NCBI RefSeq assembly: GCF_049319665.1
Contig: NZ_JBMOUD010000012.1
Span: 62,001-126,000 of the forward strand
Length of the DNA stretch: 64,000 bases
Direction of reading: 5' to 3'
From: JBMOUD01 sp049319665
GTDB lineage: Bacteria; Pseudomonadota; Gammaproteobacteria; Enterobacterales; Enterobacteriaceae
Position numbers and translations under genes: made by a program. Under the pieces are notes generated by a model that worked only from the letters and a program-made list of their open reading frames with translations, did not search any database and was not told where the DNA came from. Shown here one piece after another: positions 16,845 to 26,083 of the stretch (within the stretch, counting starts at the first letter, position 1; each line of letters opens with the position of its first letter).

Positions 16845-17483
16845 CTATTGTGATCTATCCCAGCGCTCGCAAAATGCGGCAATATCTTCTGACTGAAATG
16901 CATTGAGATTGGCAAACAGTTGTTCTGCAGGCCAGTTCCACCAAGCAATTCTCTGCAAACGTTCAGCAATGTCTTTACTAAAACGCAGGCGGATGAGTTT
17001 GGCTGGTACACCGCCGACAATGGTATAAGGCGCGACATCTTTACTGACGACGGCACCGGCGGCCAGAATCGCACCATCCCCAACGGTGACACCAGGAAGC
17101 ACGGTTACGCCGTGACCAATCCACACATCGTTACCAATAATCACTTTGGCATCGCGGCGCGAGGCGAAAAATTCTGTATCGCGTTTGCCATCAACCACGT
17201 AATAGTCGGCGCAGTAGGTGAAACGGTGTTGGGATGCCCGGCCCATCGGATGATTAGGCGCACCTAAGCGGACATTGTTCGCAATGGCAGTAAACTTGCC
17301 AATCTCACTATCTGCCACGCAGCAATTTTCTCCGAGATATGAGAAATCACCGAGTAGCGAATACTCAACGTAGCTATTACGCAGAATCTCGCAGGATTTA
17401 CCAATCTGACTTTCCCGCATTCTGACGCTTGGGTCAATGACGGTTTCAGAGAGTTTTGGGGCGGTGGAGGGATTAACGGACAT
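16845..17483 (-). CDS. Phosphonate-metabolism hexapeptide-repeat acetyltransferase
   Basis: This encodes 212 residues. It is a left-handed beta-helix protein with hexapeptide repeats (IGNDVWIGHGVTVLPGVTVG, then DGAILAAGAVVSKDV and APYTIVGGVPAKLI). The family of phosphonate-metabolism hexapeptide transferases is suggested by APNHPMGRASQHRFTYCADY and the C-terminal IAWWNWPAEQ. Members acetylate small amino or hydroxy compounds and often accompany phn genes. AGGTG lies upstream of ATG 17483. It stands just downstream of an MFS carrier gene in the same direction, and about 6.5 kb from phnCDEE. Confidence 0.8.
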   Translation of the reverse strand: MSVNPSTAPKLSETVIDPSVRMRESQIGKSCEILRNSYVEYSLLGDFSYLGENCCVADSEIGKFTAIANNVRLGAPNHPMGRASQHRFTYCADYYVVDGKRDTEFFASRRDAKVIIGNDVWIGHGVTVLPGVTVGDGAILAAGAVVSKDVAPYTIVGGVPAKLIRLRFSKDIAERLQRIAWWNWPAEQLFANLNAFQSEDIAAFCERWDRSQ

Positions 17484-17556
17484 GCTGTATTCACCTGGTT
17501 CGTTTTTATTGAGACAAATTTAAAACGACCAGGTGACACCCTGATTACAGTGCTTA

Positions 17557-17580
17557 TCAGGGAGGTTTGAGCCTCCCTGA
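17557..17580. terminator. Hairpin between the MFS and transferase genes
   Basis: A perfect 9-bp stem (tcagggagg / cctccctga) with a 6-base loop sits just after the MFS stop. No T-run follows on the minus strand, so it may only reduce read-through into the transferase gene. Confidence 0.5.
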
Positions 17581-17587
17581 CGGGGCA

Positions 17588-19075
17588 TTATTTTTTCTCT
17601 AGAAAATCTTCGGCATCAATGTCGTAACCTGACGGCTCCCAGCGAATAGCTAGTAACGCGATAAGTCCTAGCAGGGGAGCGAAGGCGATAACCCAGAACA
17701 CGCCAGTACCCAGCGCCGCGGCCAGCACCGGGAATAGAAACAGTGACAAGGTGGAACTGCCGCGCATTAAGGTTTGGTTAAAGCCAACGCCCATTCCACG
17801 CAGTGAGGTTGGGTAGCTTAACGAGGCGAATGTCATGGTATGAGAACCGGGACCGAAACCTTGACCAAATAAGAACAGGGCTAACATCGCGATAGAAATT
17901 GCCGCTTCTGCACCATCAGCAGGGCGGCCAATCAGCGCCAAACCGATCAGCGCAATAACCTGGCAGCTATAGCCTGCAACCGACATTTTCCATGCGCCAA
18001 GCTTAGGGACTAACCTAACCGCCAGCAAACCGCCGACAAAAGCAAAGCCAAGATTCAGCGCCAGTGAAACCAGAATCGTGCTCATCATTGATTGTGCCAG
18101 GAAACTGGACAAAATCACCGGCAGGCCAAATGCCACCGCGTTATAGGCGAACGACGAGGCAATAGATGTCACCGTTGCCAAAATAGTACGACGTAAATAA
18201 ACACCTTGCAGCAGAGTGGCATAATTCTTCCACGCGGCTTTACGCACTTTAACCTGCGGTTGCAAATCAGCGTCTTCGGCAACGACAGCATTGATATTGT
18301 ACGAACGGCGTAAAATATCGGCCGCTTCGGAAAGATTGCCCTGATTCGCCGCCCATACCGGTGATTCATTCATGTAACGATGGCGAATCGCGATGATCAG
18401 CAGGGCAGGAACCGCGCCAAAGCCGAGAATCAGTCGCCATAACCAATCAGTATGCCCGGCAGGCAATACCGCATAAAGCAGTAGCACTAACAGATAGGAA
18501 ATACTGATAGCGGCGTACCAGGTTGGGCACCACATCGCGATACGTGAGGCTTTATTTCCGCGTCCCGATAATTTAGAGAACTCGGCTAAGAAAGCCATTG
18601 CTACCGGCAAGTCCAGGCCAACGCCTAGCCCCATCACAAAACGAGATGCGCCTAGCACCCATTCGTTAGGAGCAAAAGCACAGGCAAGCGCAGCTACGAC
18701 GAAGAAGAACATATCTGCCATAAACACGCGGTAGCGGCCAATTTTGTCGGTCAGATAGCCGCCAAACAGCGCGCCAATAATAGCACCAAAGGTAATCGCC
18801 GAGGCGACCATGCCCGCGCCAGACGGGCTAAGTCCAAACTCGCGGGTGATATCTTTCATGCCAAACGCCAGCGCGCCTAAATCATAGGCGTCGAGGAAAA
18901 CGCCGCCGAGCGCGATAGCAATAACGATACGCGCATCGCTGAGCGTTGATGCGCCTTGGTTTACCAGGCGAGTAATATCAGCGGCGGAACGGATGATGGC
19001 TGGGTTATCGCCTGCTGCTGAGTGAGAGTGGTTCCCTGAAGCTGCGGCGGAAGAGGCCGCAAAAGAAGTCGACAT
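17588..19075 (-). CDS. MFS metabolite:H+ symporter (sugar-porter-like)
   Basis: This encodes 495 residues. A polar Ser/Ala-rich N-terminus of about 50 residues is followed by 12 membrane segments. Sugar/metabolite-porter motifs are present: GGYLTDKIGRYRVFMAD between helices 2 and 3, RFVMGLGVGLDLPVAMAFLA in helix 4 and the related loop RGMGVGFNQTLMRG in the second half. Relatives carry organic acids or sugars; no substrate can be assigned. It probably shares a transcript with the hexapeptide transferase downstream. Confidence 0.8.
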   Translation of the reverse strand: MSTSFAASSAAASGNHSHSAAGDNPAIIRSAADITRLVNQGASTLSDARIVIAIALGGVFLDAYDLGALAFGMKDITREFGLSPSGAGMVASAITFGAIIGALFGGYLTDKIGRYRVFMADMFFFVVAALACAFAPNEWVLGASRFVMGLGVGLDLPVAMAFLAEFSKLSGRGNKASRIAMWCPTWYAAISISYLLVLLLYAVLPAGHTDWLWRLILGFGAVPALLIIAIRHRYMNESPVWAANQGNLSEAADILRRSYNINAVVAEDADLQPQVKVRKAAWKNYATLLQGVYLRRTILATVTSIASSFAYNAVAFGLPVILSSFLAQSMMSTILVSLALNLGFAFVGGLLAVRLVPKLGAWKMSVAGYSCQVIALIGLALIGRPADGAEAAISIAMLALFLFGQGFGPGSHTMTFASLSYPTSLRGMGVGFNQTLMRGSSTLSLFLFPVLAAALGTGVFWVIAFAPLLGLIALLAIRWEPSGYDIDAEDFLEKK

Positions 19076-19334
19076 GTCGAGTATTACGCTTATTGGAAAA
19101 ATTCGAGAATAGAGGCGCTAGCCCTTCCATCACAAGTCTTTTTCCGTATTTTTCGGTTCTAAATTAGAAGCAGAGGTTATTTGAAATAGAACGATTACTC
19201 TGAATCGATTTGGTGGAGGCACGTTTACCTATCAGCACGACCTTTCAACGCTCAAATGCTGGATACATGAGTTGTTTTAACAGACATCTCTCTATTAAAT
19301 TGAAATCATCGATGCAGAGAGATGCCTAATGGGT

Positions 19335-20399
19335 TTAGGACGCCTCGTCCCACTTAAGTACCGCTTTGATTATGTTGTTGTGATGCATATCTGTCACCGC
19401 CTGATTGATATCGGTGATTGGGTACTCACTGATCAGTGCCTCGAGCGGGAACTGACCCGCCTGCCAAAGTGCAATCAGCTTAGGAATAAATGTCTGGGGT
19501 ACCGCATCCCCTTGAATGACACCAATGACCTTGCGTCCTCGCGATAAGGTTTCGCTACTGGCTTTGGTTAGCGTCACCATAATGCCATCGTTTTTAAGCA
19601 CATCGCGGCCCAACTCGGCAAGATGGCTAATACCTGTGGTATCAATGACGTAATCCATGCTTGGGCATAGTGTAATCAGCTCATTTTCACTGTCGGCATC
19701 GATCACTTCGGTCGCCCCCAACTGCTGAGCTAATTTTAAACGAGAAGCGTGCTGGTCAACGGCAATAATCGTCGTTGCGCCTGCGACCTTAGCAGCCATA
19801 ATCGCGGCTAATCCCACCGGGCCTACGCCCATGACTAATACGCTTTGTCCGGGTTGCACATTAAGGCTATTGAACACGGTGCCCGCACCGGTTTGCATAC
19901 CGCAGCCTAAGGGGGCGAGCAGTGATAACGGTAGGGAAGGGTCAATTTTGATCAGGTTGCGTTCAGTCACCAGCGCATGGCTGGCGAAAGAGGACTGACC
20001 AAAGAAGTGGCCTTTCACCTCTGATGGATAAGCGCTGCTGCCATCAAGGCGGCTAAAACCAAGGTTAAGCGTAGAGAAGTGCGCACATTCAGCCGGCCTG
20101 CCTTCATCACAAGCTGGGCAAGCGCCGCAGGATTGGTAAGATAGCAATACGTGATCGCCGGGTTTAACACTGGTGACATCCTGACCGACTTGCTCAACAA
20201 TCCCCGCACCTTCGTGGCCCAAAATAGCGCCTTCGCTGCGGCAACCGATATCGATATGGCTAAGGCCACAGGCCTTTATCCGAACGAGGACTTCGTTTTT
20301 TTCGGGGGTGTCGATACGAATATCTTCGAAAGTAAATCGCTGATTACTCCCACGTACGACTGCTGCATTGATGATTTTGCTGCCTGCTTTTGTTGTCAT
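19335..20399 (-). CDS. Zinc-type alcohol dehydrogenase with an altered catalytic zinc site
   Basis: This encodes 354 residues from ATG 20399, chosen over ATG 20405 because GGGAG lies eight bases upstream. The structural zinc lobe is intact (SCGACPACDEGRPAEC, four Cys) and the NAD-binding site is normal (VMGVGPVGLAA). At the catalytic site the usual first ligand, the Cys of CGVCH, is Ser47 (ACGLSHID), and the loop before GHEGAG is several residues shorter than usual. His62, Glu63 and Cys166 are retained. Aryl/benzyl-alcohol dehydrogenases are the closest shape. The enzyme may work differently or have another activity. Confidence 0.8.
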   Translation of the reverse strand: MTTKAGSKIINAAVVRGSNQRFTFEDIRIDTPEKNEVLVRIKACGLSHIDIGCRSEGAILGHEGAGIVEQVGQDVTSVKPGDHVLLSYQSCGACPACDEGRPAECAHFSTLNLGFSRLDGSSAYPSEVKGHFFGQSSFASHALVTERNLIKIDPSLPLSLLAPLGCGMQTGAGTVFNSLNVQPGQSVLVMGVGPVGLAAIMAAKVAGATTIIAVDQHASRLKLAQQLGATEVIDADSENELITLCPSMDYVIDTTGISHLAELGRDVLKNDGIMVTLTKASSETLSRGRKVIGVIQGDAVPQTFIPKLIALWQAGQFPLEALISEYPITDINQAVTDMHHNNIIKAVLKWDEAS

Positions 20400-20603
20400 A
20401 TCCATATCTCCCGTTTAGCTATTTTTGTGAAAAGCTAAGCATTAATTGTTAGTTTACTCCGCGTTGCTCTGCTGCTTTGATGACCGCCATTTTATGTTCA
20501 CCCACAAAAATTAGGCTATTCTTGTAACGTTCTCATTCTATGAAGAGATGCGTTTTCTTTATCTACAAATCTGGCTTACTAATAATTTATAAGAGGCAAT
20601 AAC

Positions 20604-21539
20604 ATGACAGGGCGTGGGCGAGTTAGGGGAATGGTCAGTGCCGTAGCATTGGCGGTGTTAACTACATTGAGTATGTCGGCACAGGCCGCAGATAACGTAA
20701 CCGTTGGCTCAAAAATTGATACAGAAGGTTCACTGCTCGGTAACCTGATCGTGCAAGTTCTTGATGCTAACGGCATCAAAACGGTGAATAAATTGCAGCT
20801 CGGTACCACGAGCGTATTGCGCGGTGCCATCACCTCGGGTGAGATTGATATCTACCCTGAATATACTGGTAATGGGGCTTTCTTCTTCTCTGACGAAAAA
20901 GATCCGGCTTGGAAGAATGCTCAAGCTGGCTACGAGAAAGTCAAACAGCTCGATTACGACAAAAATAAAATTGTCTGGCTCTCACCATCACCAGCGAATA
21001 ACACCTGGACTATCGCCGTTCGTCAGGATGTCGCCAATGCTAATCACCTCAAAACGTTGGCTGATTTAGGCAAGTGGATTGATGGCGGTGGTGATTTCAA
21101 ATTGGCCGCATCAGCGGAATTTATTGCGCGTCCAGACGCGCTACCAGCCTTTGAAAACGCCTATGACTTCAAACTCAAACAAAGCCAATTATTATCATTA
21201 GCCGGTGGTGATACTGCGGTGACTATCAAAGCTGCTGCAGAAAAAACCTCCGGTGTGAATGCGGCGATGGCTTACGGCACTGATGGTCCAGTGGCGGCAT
21301 TAGGCCTGCAAACGCTTGAAGACCCAAAAGGCGTACAGCCAATCTATGCACCGGCCCCGATTATTCGTGAAGCGGTGTTGAAAGAGCACCCAAATATTCC
21401 TGACTTGCTGAAACCTGTGTTCGACTCACTGGATGCGAAAACCTTGCAAAAACTCAACGCTCAGATTGCCGTTGGCGGTCAGGATGCGAAAAAAGTCGCG
21501 GCGAAGTATCTGCAAGAGAAAGGTTTTATTAAAAAATAA
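20604..21539 (+). CDS. yehZ: Osmoprotectant ABC transporter, periplasmic binding protein
   Basis: This encodes 311 residues with a signal peptide ending near AQA (28). It is the OsmF/YehZ binding protein for glycine betaine-like solutes (E. coli 305 residues). Typical stretches are VTVGSKIDTEGSLLGNLIVQ, TSVLRGAITSGEIDIYPEYT and MAYGTDGPVAALGL. It heads yehZYXW in the same order as in E. coli, where the operon is under RpoS control; that is not visible here. A hairpin after the stop may favour its mRNA. Confidence 0.92.
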   Translation: MTGRGRVRGMVSAVALAVLTTLSMSAQAADNVTVGSKIDTEGSLLGNLIVQVLDANGIKTVNKLQLGTTSVLRGAITSGEIDIYPEYTGNGAFFFSDEKDPAWKNAQAGYEKVKQLDYDKNKIVWLSPSPANNTWTIAVRQDVANANHLKTLADLGKWIDGGGDFKLAASAEFIARPDALPAFENAYDFKLKQSQLLSLAGGDTAVTIKAAAEKTSGVNAAMAYGTDGPVAALGLQTLEDPKGVQPIYAPAPIIREAVLKEHPNIPDLLKPVFDSLDAKTLQKLNAQIAVGGQDAKKVAAKYLQEKGFIKK

Positions 21540-21593
21540 AAGCTTGTATTAAAAGCACACAGTAGGATGTCTTTTAATCGATAGCGAAACGAT

Positions 21594-21624
21594 GCCTGTG
21601 TTGGTGGCGAGCTGCCGCACAGGC
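21594..21624 (+). promoter_or_regulatory. Intercistronic hairpin between yehZ and yehY
   Basis: A 7-bp stem (gcctgtg / cacaggc) lies in the 98-bp gap after yehZ. It has no T-run. As with phnD, a hairpin after a binding-protein gene can set unequal expression within the operon. Confidence 0.45.
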
Positions 21625-21637
21625 TGGGAGTGTTTTT

Positions 21638-22801
21638 TTGACGTACGCTGTAAAGAATCGCGTGTTGTTAACGCTGGTAGTCTTGTTAATAGCGGCAGGC
21701 AGCGGGCTGGCATTTCTTAGTCACGCACCTAACCGTTTGATCTCTGGGCAGGGAATTTCGCTGTTTAGCCTGCTGCACGGCTTCGCCTTATTGCTCGTGA
21801 TCCCAGTATTTTTCTTGTTGCTGCTATCTTTTATTTCTCCCTCTCGACGCAGCCATTTATTGGTTTTGCTGATGGCTGAGATTTTGTTGGCCGGACTCGT
21901 TGGTTTATCGGGACATACCGCGTTAGTTTTAACCGGCGGTGATGAGGATAGCCTGGCACGCACCTCGTTTGGCTCCGGCTTTTGGAGCTGCGCCGCGCTG
22001 GCGCTGCTGATCGCCAGTGATGCGATTAGCCGACTTACCCGCAGCCATAGTTGGCGCATTCTGCTTAATGTGCAGATAGCGGTCCCGGTGATCTTGTTAT
22101 TGGCTAGCGGGCAACTCTCTCAGCTCTCCCTATTGAAAGAATACGATAACCGCTCCGATGTGTTTAATGCGGCACTATGGCAGCATCTGGGGATTCTGCT
22201 CGGAACTTTATTGCCCGCCATTTTGATTGGCGTGCCGCTTGGATTGATTTGTACCAACTCTGCACGTTGGAAAGCGGTGATCCTTCCGCTACTTAATATC
22301 ATTCAAACCATCCCTTCTATTGCTTTATTTGGCCTGCTATTAGCACCGCTTGCCGGATTGGCTAAAGCTTTGCCTTGGCTCTCTGCGATAGGAATTAGTG
22401 GCATCGGCGTGGCACCTGCCATTATTGCTCTGGTACTTTATTCATTATTGCCACTGGTACGCAGCGTCATCGCGGGCTTGGGGTCAGTACCTGAAAATGT
22501 ATTGGAATCAGCGCGTGGTATGGGCATGAGTCGCTCACAGGTCTTTTTTAAAGCACAAATTCCTATCGCCTTGCCGGTGATCTTATCCGGTATTCGTATT
22601 GTCGCTGTGCAAACCGTCGGTATGGCCATGGTTGCCGCGTTGATTGGCGCAGGCGGACTAGGTGCCATTATGTTCCAAGGGCTTCTCAGCAGTGCTCTAG
22701 ATTTGGTACTGCTTGGGGTGATCCCGGCGATATTGATGGCAGTCATTGTCGATGGTTTATTTAAATTTTTGGTCTCAATCTTGGAAACTTCACGCAAATG
22801 A
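21638..22801 (+). CDS. yehY: Osmoprotectant ABC transporter, permease YehY
   Basis: This encodes 387 residues from TTG 21638, with GGGAG seven bases upstream and no better in-frame ATG nearby. About four N-terminal membrane segments precede the conserved BPD-permease core (LIGVPLGLICTNSARWKAVI, then SARGMGMSRSQVFFKAQIPI and ALPVILSGIRIVAVQTVGMA). The extended N-terminal half is typical of YehY. The last codons overlap yehX by ATGA. Confidence 0.9.
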   Translation: MTYAVKNRVLLTLVVLLIAAGSGLAFLSHAPNRLISGQGISLFSLLHGFALLLVIPVFFLLLLSFISPSRRSHLLVLLMAEILLAGLVGLSGHTALVLTGGDEDSLARTSFGSGFWSCAALALLIASDAISRLTRSHSWRILLNVQIAVPVILLLASGQLSQLSLLKEYDNRSDVFNAALWQHLGILLGTLLPAILIGVPLGLICTNSARWKAVILPLLNIIQTIPSIALFGLLLAPLAGLAKALPWLSAIGISGIGVAPAIIALVLYSLLPLVRSVIAGLGSVPENVLESARGMGMSRSQVFFKAQIPIALPVILSGIRIVAVQTVGMAMVAALIGAGGLGAIMFQGLLSSALDLVLLGVIPAILMAVIVDGLFKFLVSILETSRK

Positions 22802-23733
22802 TTCATTTCAAACAAGTCAGTAAACATTTTGCGGGCAAAGCCGTGGTTCGGGACCTTACGCTGGACATCGCACAAGGCGAGTTCACCGTGCTTATCGGTA
22901 CGTCGGGGTCGGGCAAATCGACCACACTGAAAATGATTAATCGTTTGATCGAGCACGATCGCGGCAGCATTACTTTTGCGGGTGAGCCGATAGAAAAACT
23001 ACGAGCACAAGAACTACGCCGCCGAATGGGCTATGCCATTCAATCTATCGGCCTGTTTCCTCATTGGACGGTGGAAGAGAATATCGCTACCGTGCCGCAA
23101 CTGTTGAAATGGCCGAAAAATAAAATTCGCGATCGTGTGACCGAACTGCTGGAGCTATTGCACTTAGAGCCAGAACAGTTTCGCCATCGTTATCCGCACC
23201 AACTTTCCGGCGGCCAACAACAGCGAGTTGGCGTGGCGCGTGCGCTTGCGGCTGACCCAGATGTGTTGTTAATGGACGAACCTTTCGGCGCGTTGGATCC
23301 TGTGACACGAACGGCTTTACAGCAAGAGATTGCGCGTATCCACCAGCTTTTGGGACGCACCATTGTGCTGGTTACTCATGATATTGATGAAGCATTAAGC
23401 CTGGCAGATCGTATTGTTTTGCTTAATGAAGGACAGATTGTTCAGCAAGGCACGCCGTTGGAGATGCTAACTAAACCGGCAACGCCATTTGTGCGAGACT
23501 TTTTTGGTCGCAGTGATATGGGTATCAAATTGCTTTCCCTGGGCTTGGTGAGTGAGCGTGTTCGTCGCGGGCAAACGGCGCAAGGTGAACCTATTCTCGC
23601 GTCGATGACGCTGCGAGAAGCGTTATCGATATTCGTCGCACGCCATACGCAACAATTGCCAGTGATTGATGAACAGGGGCAAGCACTGGGCGTACTGCAT
23701 TTTGCCGATCTGGTGGCAGAAAGGGAGTCGTGA
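22798..23733 (+). CDS. yehX: Osmoprotectant ABC transporter, ATP-binding protein YehX
   Basis: This encodes 311 residues. Walker A (GTSGSGKST), signature (LSGGQQQRVGVARA), Walker B (VLLMDEPFGALDP) and switch His (VTHDIDEAL) are all present. A C-terminal CBS-like region (TLREALSIFVARHTQQLPVI) follows, as in glycine betaine ATPases that sense ionic strength. It starts within the yehY stop and overlaps the start of yehW. Confidence 0.93.
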   Translation: MIHFKQVSKHFAGKAVVRDLTLDIAQGEFTVLIGTSGSGKSTTLKMINRLIEHDRGSITFAGEPIEKLRAQELRRRMGYAIQSIGLFPHWTVEENIATVPQLLKWPKNKIRDRVTELLELLHLEPEQFRHRYPHQLSGGQQQRVGVARALAADPDVLLMDEPFGALDPVTRTALQQEIARIHQLLGRTIVLVTHDIDEALSLADRIVLLNEGQIVQQGTPLEMLTKPATPFVRDFFGRSDMGIKLLSLGLVSERVRRGQTAQGEPILASMTLREALSIFVARHTQQLPVIDEQGQALGVLHFADLVAERES

Positions 23734-24518
23734 TGAAACAACAATCTACAATGTCAGGATCGTCGCTGCTGCGCTGGGTAAAAGATCCGCTGCCGTGGGT
23801 CATTTTATTATTGCTGGCGTTGGTTTTCGGCATGACCTCACTGAGCGGTTTTTTTCACTGGTTATTTCCTCATGTCGATCAGCCCGTTTATCTGCAAGAT
23901 AGTTTTGCTCAACTGGTTGAGGCACATTTAATGCTGGTGGGCATCTCGAGCCTTCTAGCCATTATTATTGGTCTGAGTTCCGGAATTGCTGTCACCCGAG
24001 AGGCGGGCAAAGAGTTTCGTTCTATTGTCGAAACCATTGTGGCGGTAGGGCAAACCTTTCCCCCGGTGGCGGTTCTGGCCGTGGCGATCCCAGCGATGGG
24101 ATTTAGCGAAAAACCGGCCATTATTGCGTTAGTGTTATATGGCCTGTTGCCGATTGTGCAAGGCACATTGGCCGGAGTGGAGTCGGTGCCTGCTTCGGCG
24201 CGTGAAATTGCCAAAGGTGTTGGCATGAGCCCTTGGCAAATCCTTACCCGCGTTGAGCTTCCTTTAGCTGCACCGGTGATTCTGTCTGGCATTCGTACTT
24301 CGGTGATTATCAATATCGGCACCGCGGCAATTGCTTCCACCGTCGGCACCCAAAGTCTGGGCTCACCGATTATTATTGGATTAAGTGGCTTTAATACGGC
24401 TTATGTTTTACAAGGTGCGCTGATTGTCGCACTGCTAGCGATCATCGTAGACATGTTGTTTGAACGAGGCAGTCGCTGGTTACAGCGCTGGCAACCGAAC
24501 GCATCTCACATAAAATAA
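23730..24518 (+). CDS. yehW: Osmoprotectant ABC transporter, permease YehW
   Basis: This encodes 262 residues. GTG 23730 or ATG 23733 may be the start; both overlap the yehX stop. It has five to six membrane segments and the coupling loop EIAKGVGMSPWQILTRVELP. It pairs with YehY in the channel. A bidirectional terminator closes the operon. Confidence 0.92.
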   Translation: MMKQQSTMSGSSLLRWVKDPLPWVILLLLALVFGMTSLSGFFHWLFPHVDQPVYLQDSFAQLVEAHLMLVGISSLLAIIIGLSSGIAVTREAGKEFRSIVETIVAVGQTFPPVAVLAVAIPAMGFSEKPAIIALVLYGLLPIVQGTLAGVESVPASAREIAKGVGMSPWQILTRVELPLAAPVILSGIRTSVIINIGTAAIASTVGTQSLGSPIIIGLSGFNTAYVLQGALIVALLAIIVDMLFERGSRWLQRWQPNASHIK

Positions 24519-24532
24519 TTCGCATTAATAAC

Positions 24533-24573
24533 AAAAACGGCCAGCGGTATCTGCAATACCGCTGGCCGTTTTT
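24533..24573. terminator. Bidirectional terminator after yehW
   Basis: The long stem aaaaacggccagcggtat / ataccgctggccgttttt, with a 5-base loop and A/T runs on both sides, serves yehW and the opposing small gene at 24632. Confidence 0.9.
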
Positions 24574-24631
24574 GTTATCTTTGGGTCTGGCTTGATACCA
24601 TTGAATCAGGGTATCTAACCAGAGAGCGTAC

Positions 24632-24805
24632 TCAGGACGCAGGGGACGTTTGCGCAGGCTGGCTGGTCGGTGCCGGAGCACTTGTCGGGTGGGTAACTGG
24701 TTCTTCAATAACAATGGCATAACCTGCCACCATCACGCCACCTATTGCGCCGAGTGCCATCAATCCAAAGAGGGCGATAAACAGTTTTTTACCGATGTTA
24801 CTCAT
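24632..24805 (-). CDS. Small single-pass membrane protein, unknown
   Basis: ATG 24805 to TGA 24632 encodes 57 residues. A basic start (MSNIGKKLF) precedes one Gly/Ala-rich membrane segment (residues 9-33, IALFGLMALGAIGGVMVAGY), then a short acidic turn (EEP) and a Pro/Thr/Ser/Ala tail (HPTSAPAPTSQPAQTSPAS), likely periplasmic. A strong terminator lies 59 bp after the stop, and codon use looks normal, so I regard it as a real gene. I do not recognise the family. Confidence 0.65.
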   Translation of the reverse strand: MSNIGKKLFIALFGLMALGAIGGVMVAGYAIVIEEPVTHPTSAPAPTSQPAQTSPAS

Positions 24806-25055
24806 TTTAAATCCAGCGTTGGGTCAACATTCAGTCAGCGATTATAGAACCATTCTACAGCTTGGCCCAGACGTTATTTCTACGAATGATATTTATTCGC
24901 AAAAACAATCGTTAAACTTGCCATATTCAAGCTTCATTACGCAGAAGTAGATCTAAATCGCATAATATTATTCTATTTAAAAATATTCTCTTGCTCGAGT
25001 ATCATGCTTTATCGTTCAATCACTTCCATACCCTTTCGGCTGATAAGAAAATCTT

Positions 25056-25952
25056 ATGTCTCGCTCCACTCGTTTGGCATTACCTCTGATTGCTTCTTTA
25101 TTTGCACTTTATTTTATTTGGGGCTCAACTTATTTTGTGATTCGCGTTGGCGTGGAAAGTTGGCCACCGTTGATGATGGCTGGAATACGCTTTTTAGTTG
25201 CCGGTTGTGTGTTGTTTAGCTGGTTGCTGTTTCGTGGTCATAAAGTCCCAGGATTTCGGTTATGGCTGTCAGCGGGAGCGATAGGTATTCTACTGTTGGC
25301 GATAGGTAATGGGTTAGTGACAGTGGCTGAACATATGGATGTTCCTTCTGGCATTGCCGCAGTCATGGTCGCAACGGTACCGTTGTTTACTTTATGCTTT
25401 AGCCGTTTCTGGGGAATCTCTCACAGCCGTGTCGAGTGGGCCGGTGTTGCTATTGGTCTGTGCGGCATCGTGTTGCTTAATACCGGTTCCAACCTGAGCG
25501 GCAATCCGTGGGGCGCGGTACTTATCCTGATTGCGTCTTTAAGCTGGGCGTTTGGTTCGGTATGGAGCGCACGTATAACATTGCCGGCAGGGTTGATGGC
25601 CGGTGCGGTTGAAATGCTCGTGGCAGGCGTGGTGCTATTAATTGCGAGCCACTTCACCGGCGAACACCTGAACGCGATGCCAAGCACACGCAGCTTCCTG
25701 GCGCTGGGCTATTTGGTGGTATTTGGTTCGATGATTGCGATCAGCGCCTATATGTTTTTACTAAAAACCGTGCGTCCGGCGATTGCGACCAGTTACGCAT
25801 ACGTTAACCCGGTCGTTGCCGTATTGCTCGGTATCGGTTTCGGTGGTGAATGGCTATCACCGGTAGAATGGCTGGCATTAGTCATTATTTTGAGCGCGGT
25901 ACTGTTGGTGACGCTGGGGCGTTTCGTTTTTAGAAACCGACATCGCGGTTAG
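25056..25952 (+). CDS. yedA: EamA/DMT-family exporter YedA
   Basis: This encodes 298 residues with ten membrane segments arranged as two EamA repeats. Long stretches agree with E. coli YedA (FALYFIWGSTYFVIRVGVES, NGLVTVAEHMDVPSGIAAVM, NPWGAVLILIASLSWAFGSV, ATSYAYVNPVVAVLLG). It is an inner membrane drug/metabolite exporter of unknown substrate. The gap to mlrA contains a short IS-like remnant. Confidence 0.9.
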   Translation: MSRSTRLALPLIASLFALYFIWGSTYFVIRVGVESWPPLMMAGIRFLVAGCVLFSWLLFRGHKVPGFRLWLSAGAIGILLLAIGNGLVTVAEHMDVPSGIAAVMVATVPLFTLCFSRFWGISHSRVEWAGVAIGLCGIVLLNTGSNLSGNPWGAVLILIASLSWAFGSVWSARITLPAGLMAGAVEMLVAGVVLLIASHFTGEHLNAMPSTRSFLALGYLVVFGSMIAISAYMFLLKTVRPAIATSYAYVNPVVAVLLGIGFGGEWLSPVEWLALVIILSAVLLVTLGRFVFRNRHRG

Positions 25953-26083
25953 GCGATTTTGGAAAGTCGATAACGGTATAAATTGAAGCAATGGCCGTGC
26001 TTTGGCGGCGTTTTAACATCAGAACGGTGTAAGTTTTGCACTGAACCCCAGATCTTTTATCCATGATTTGGAGGTTCGATACC

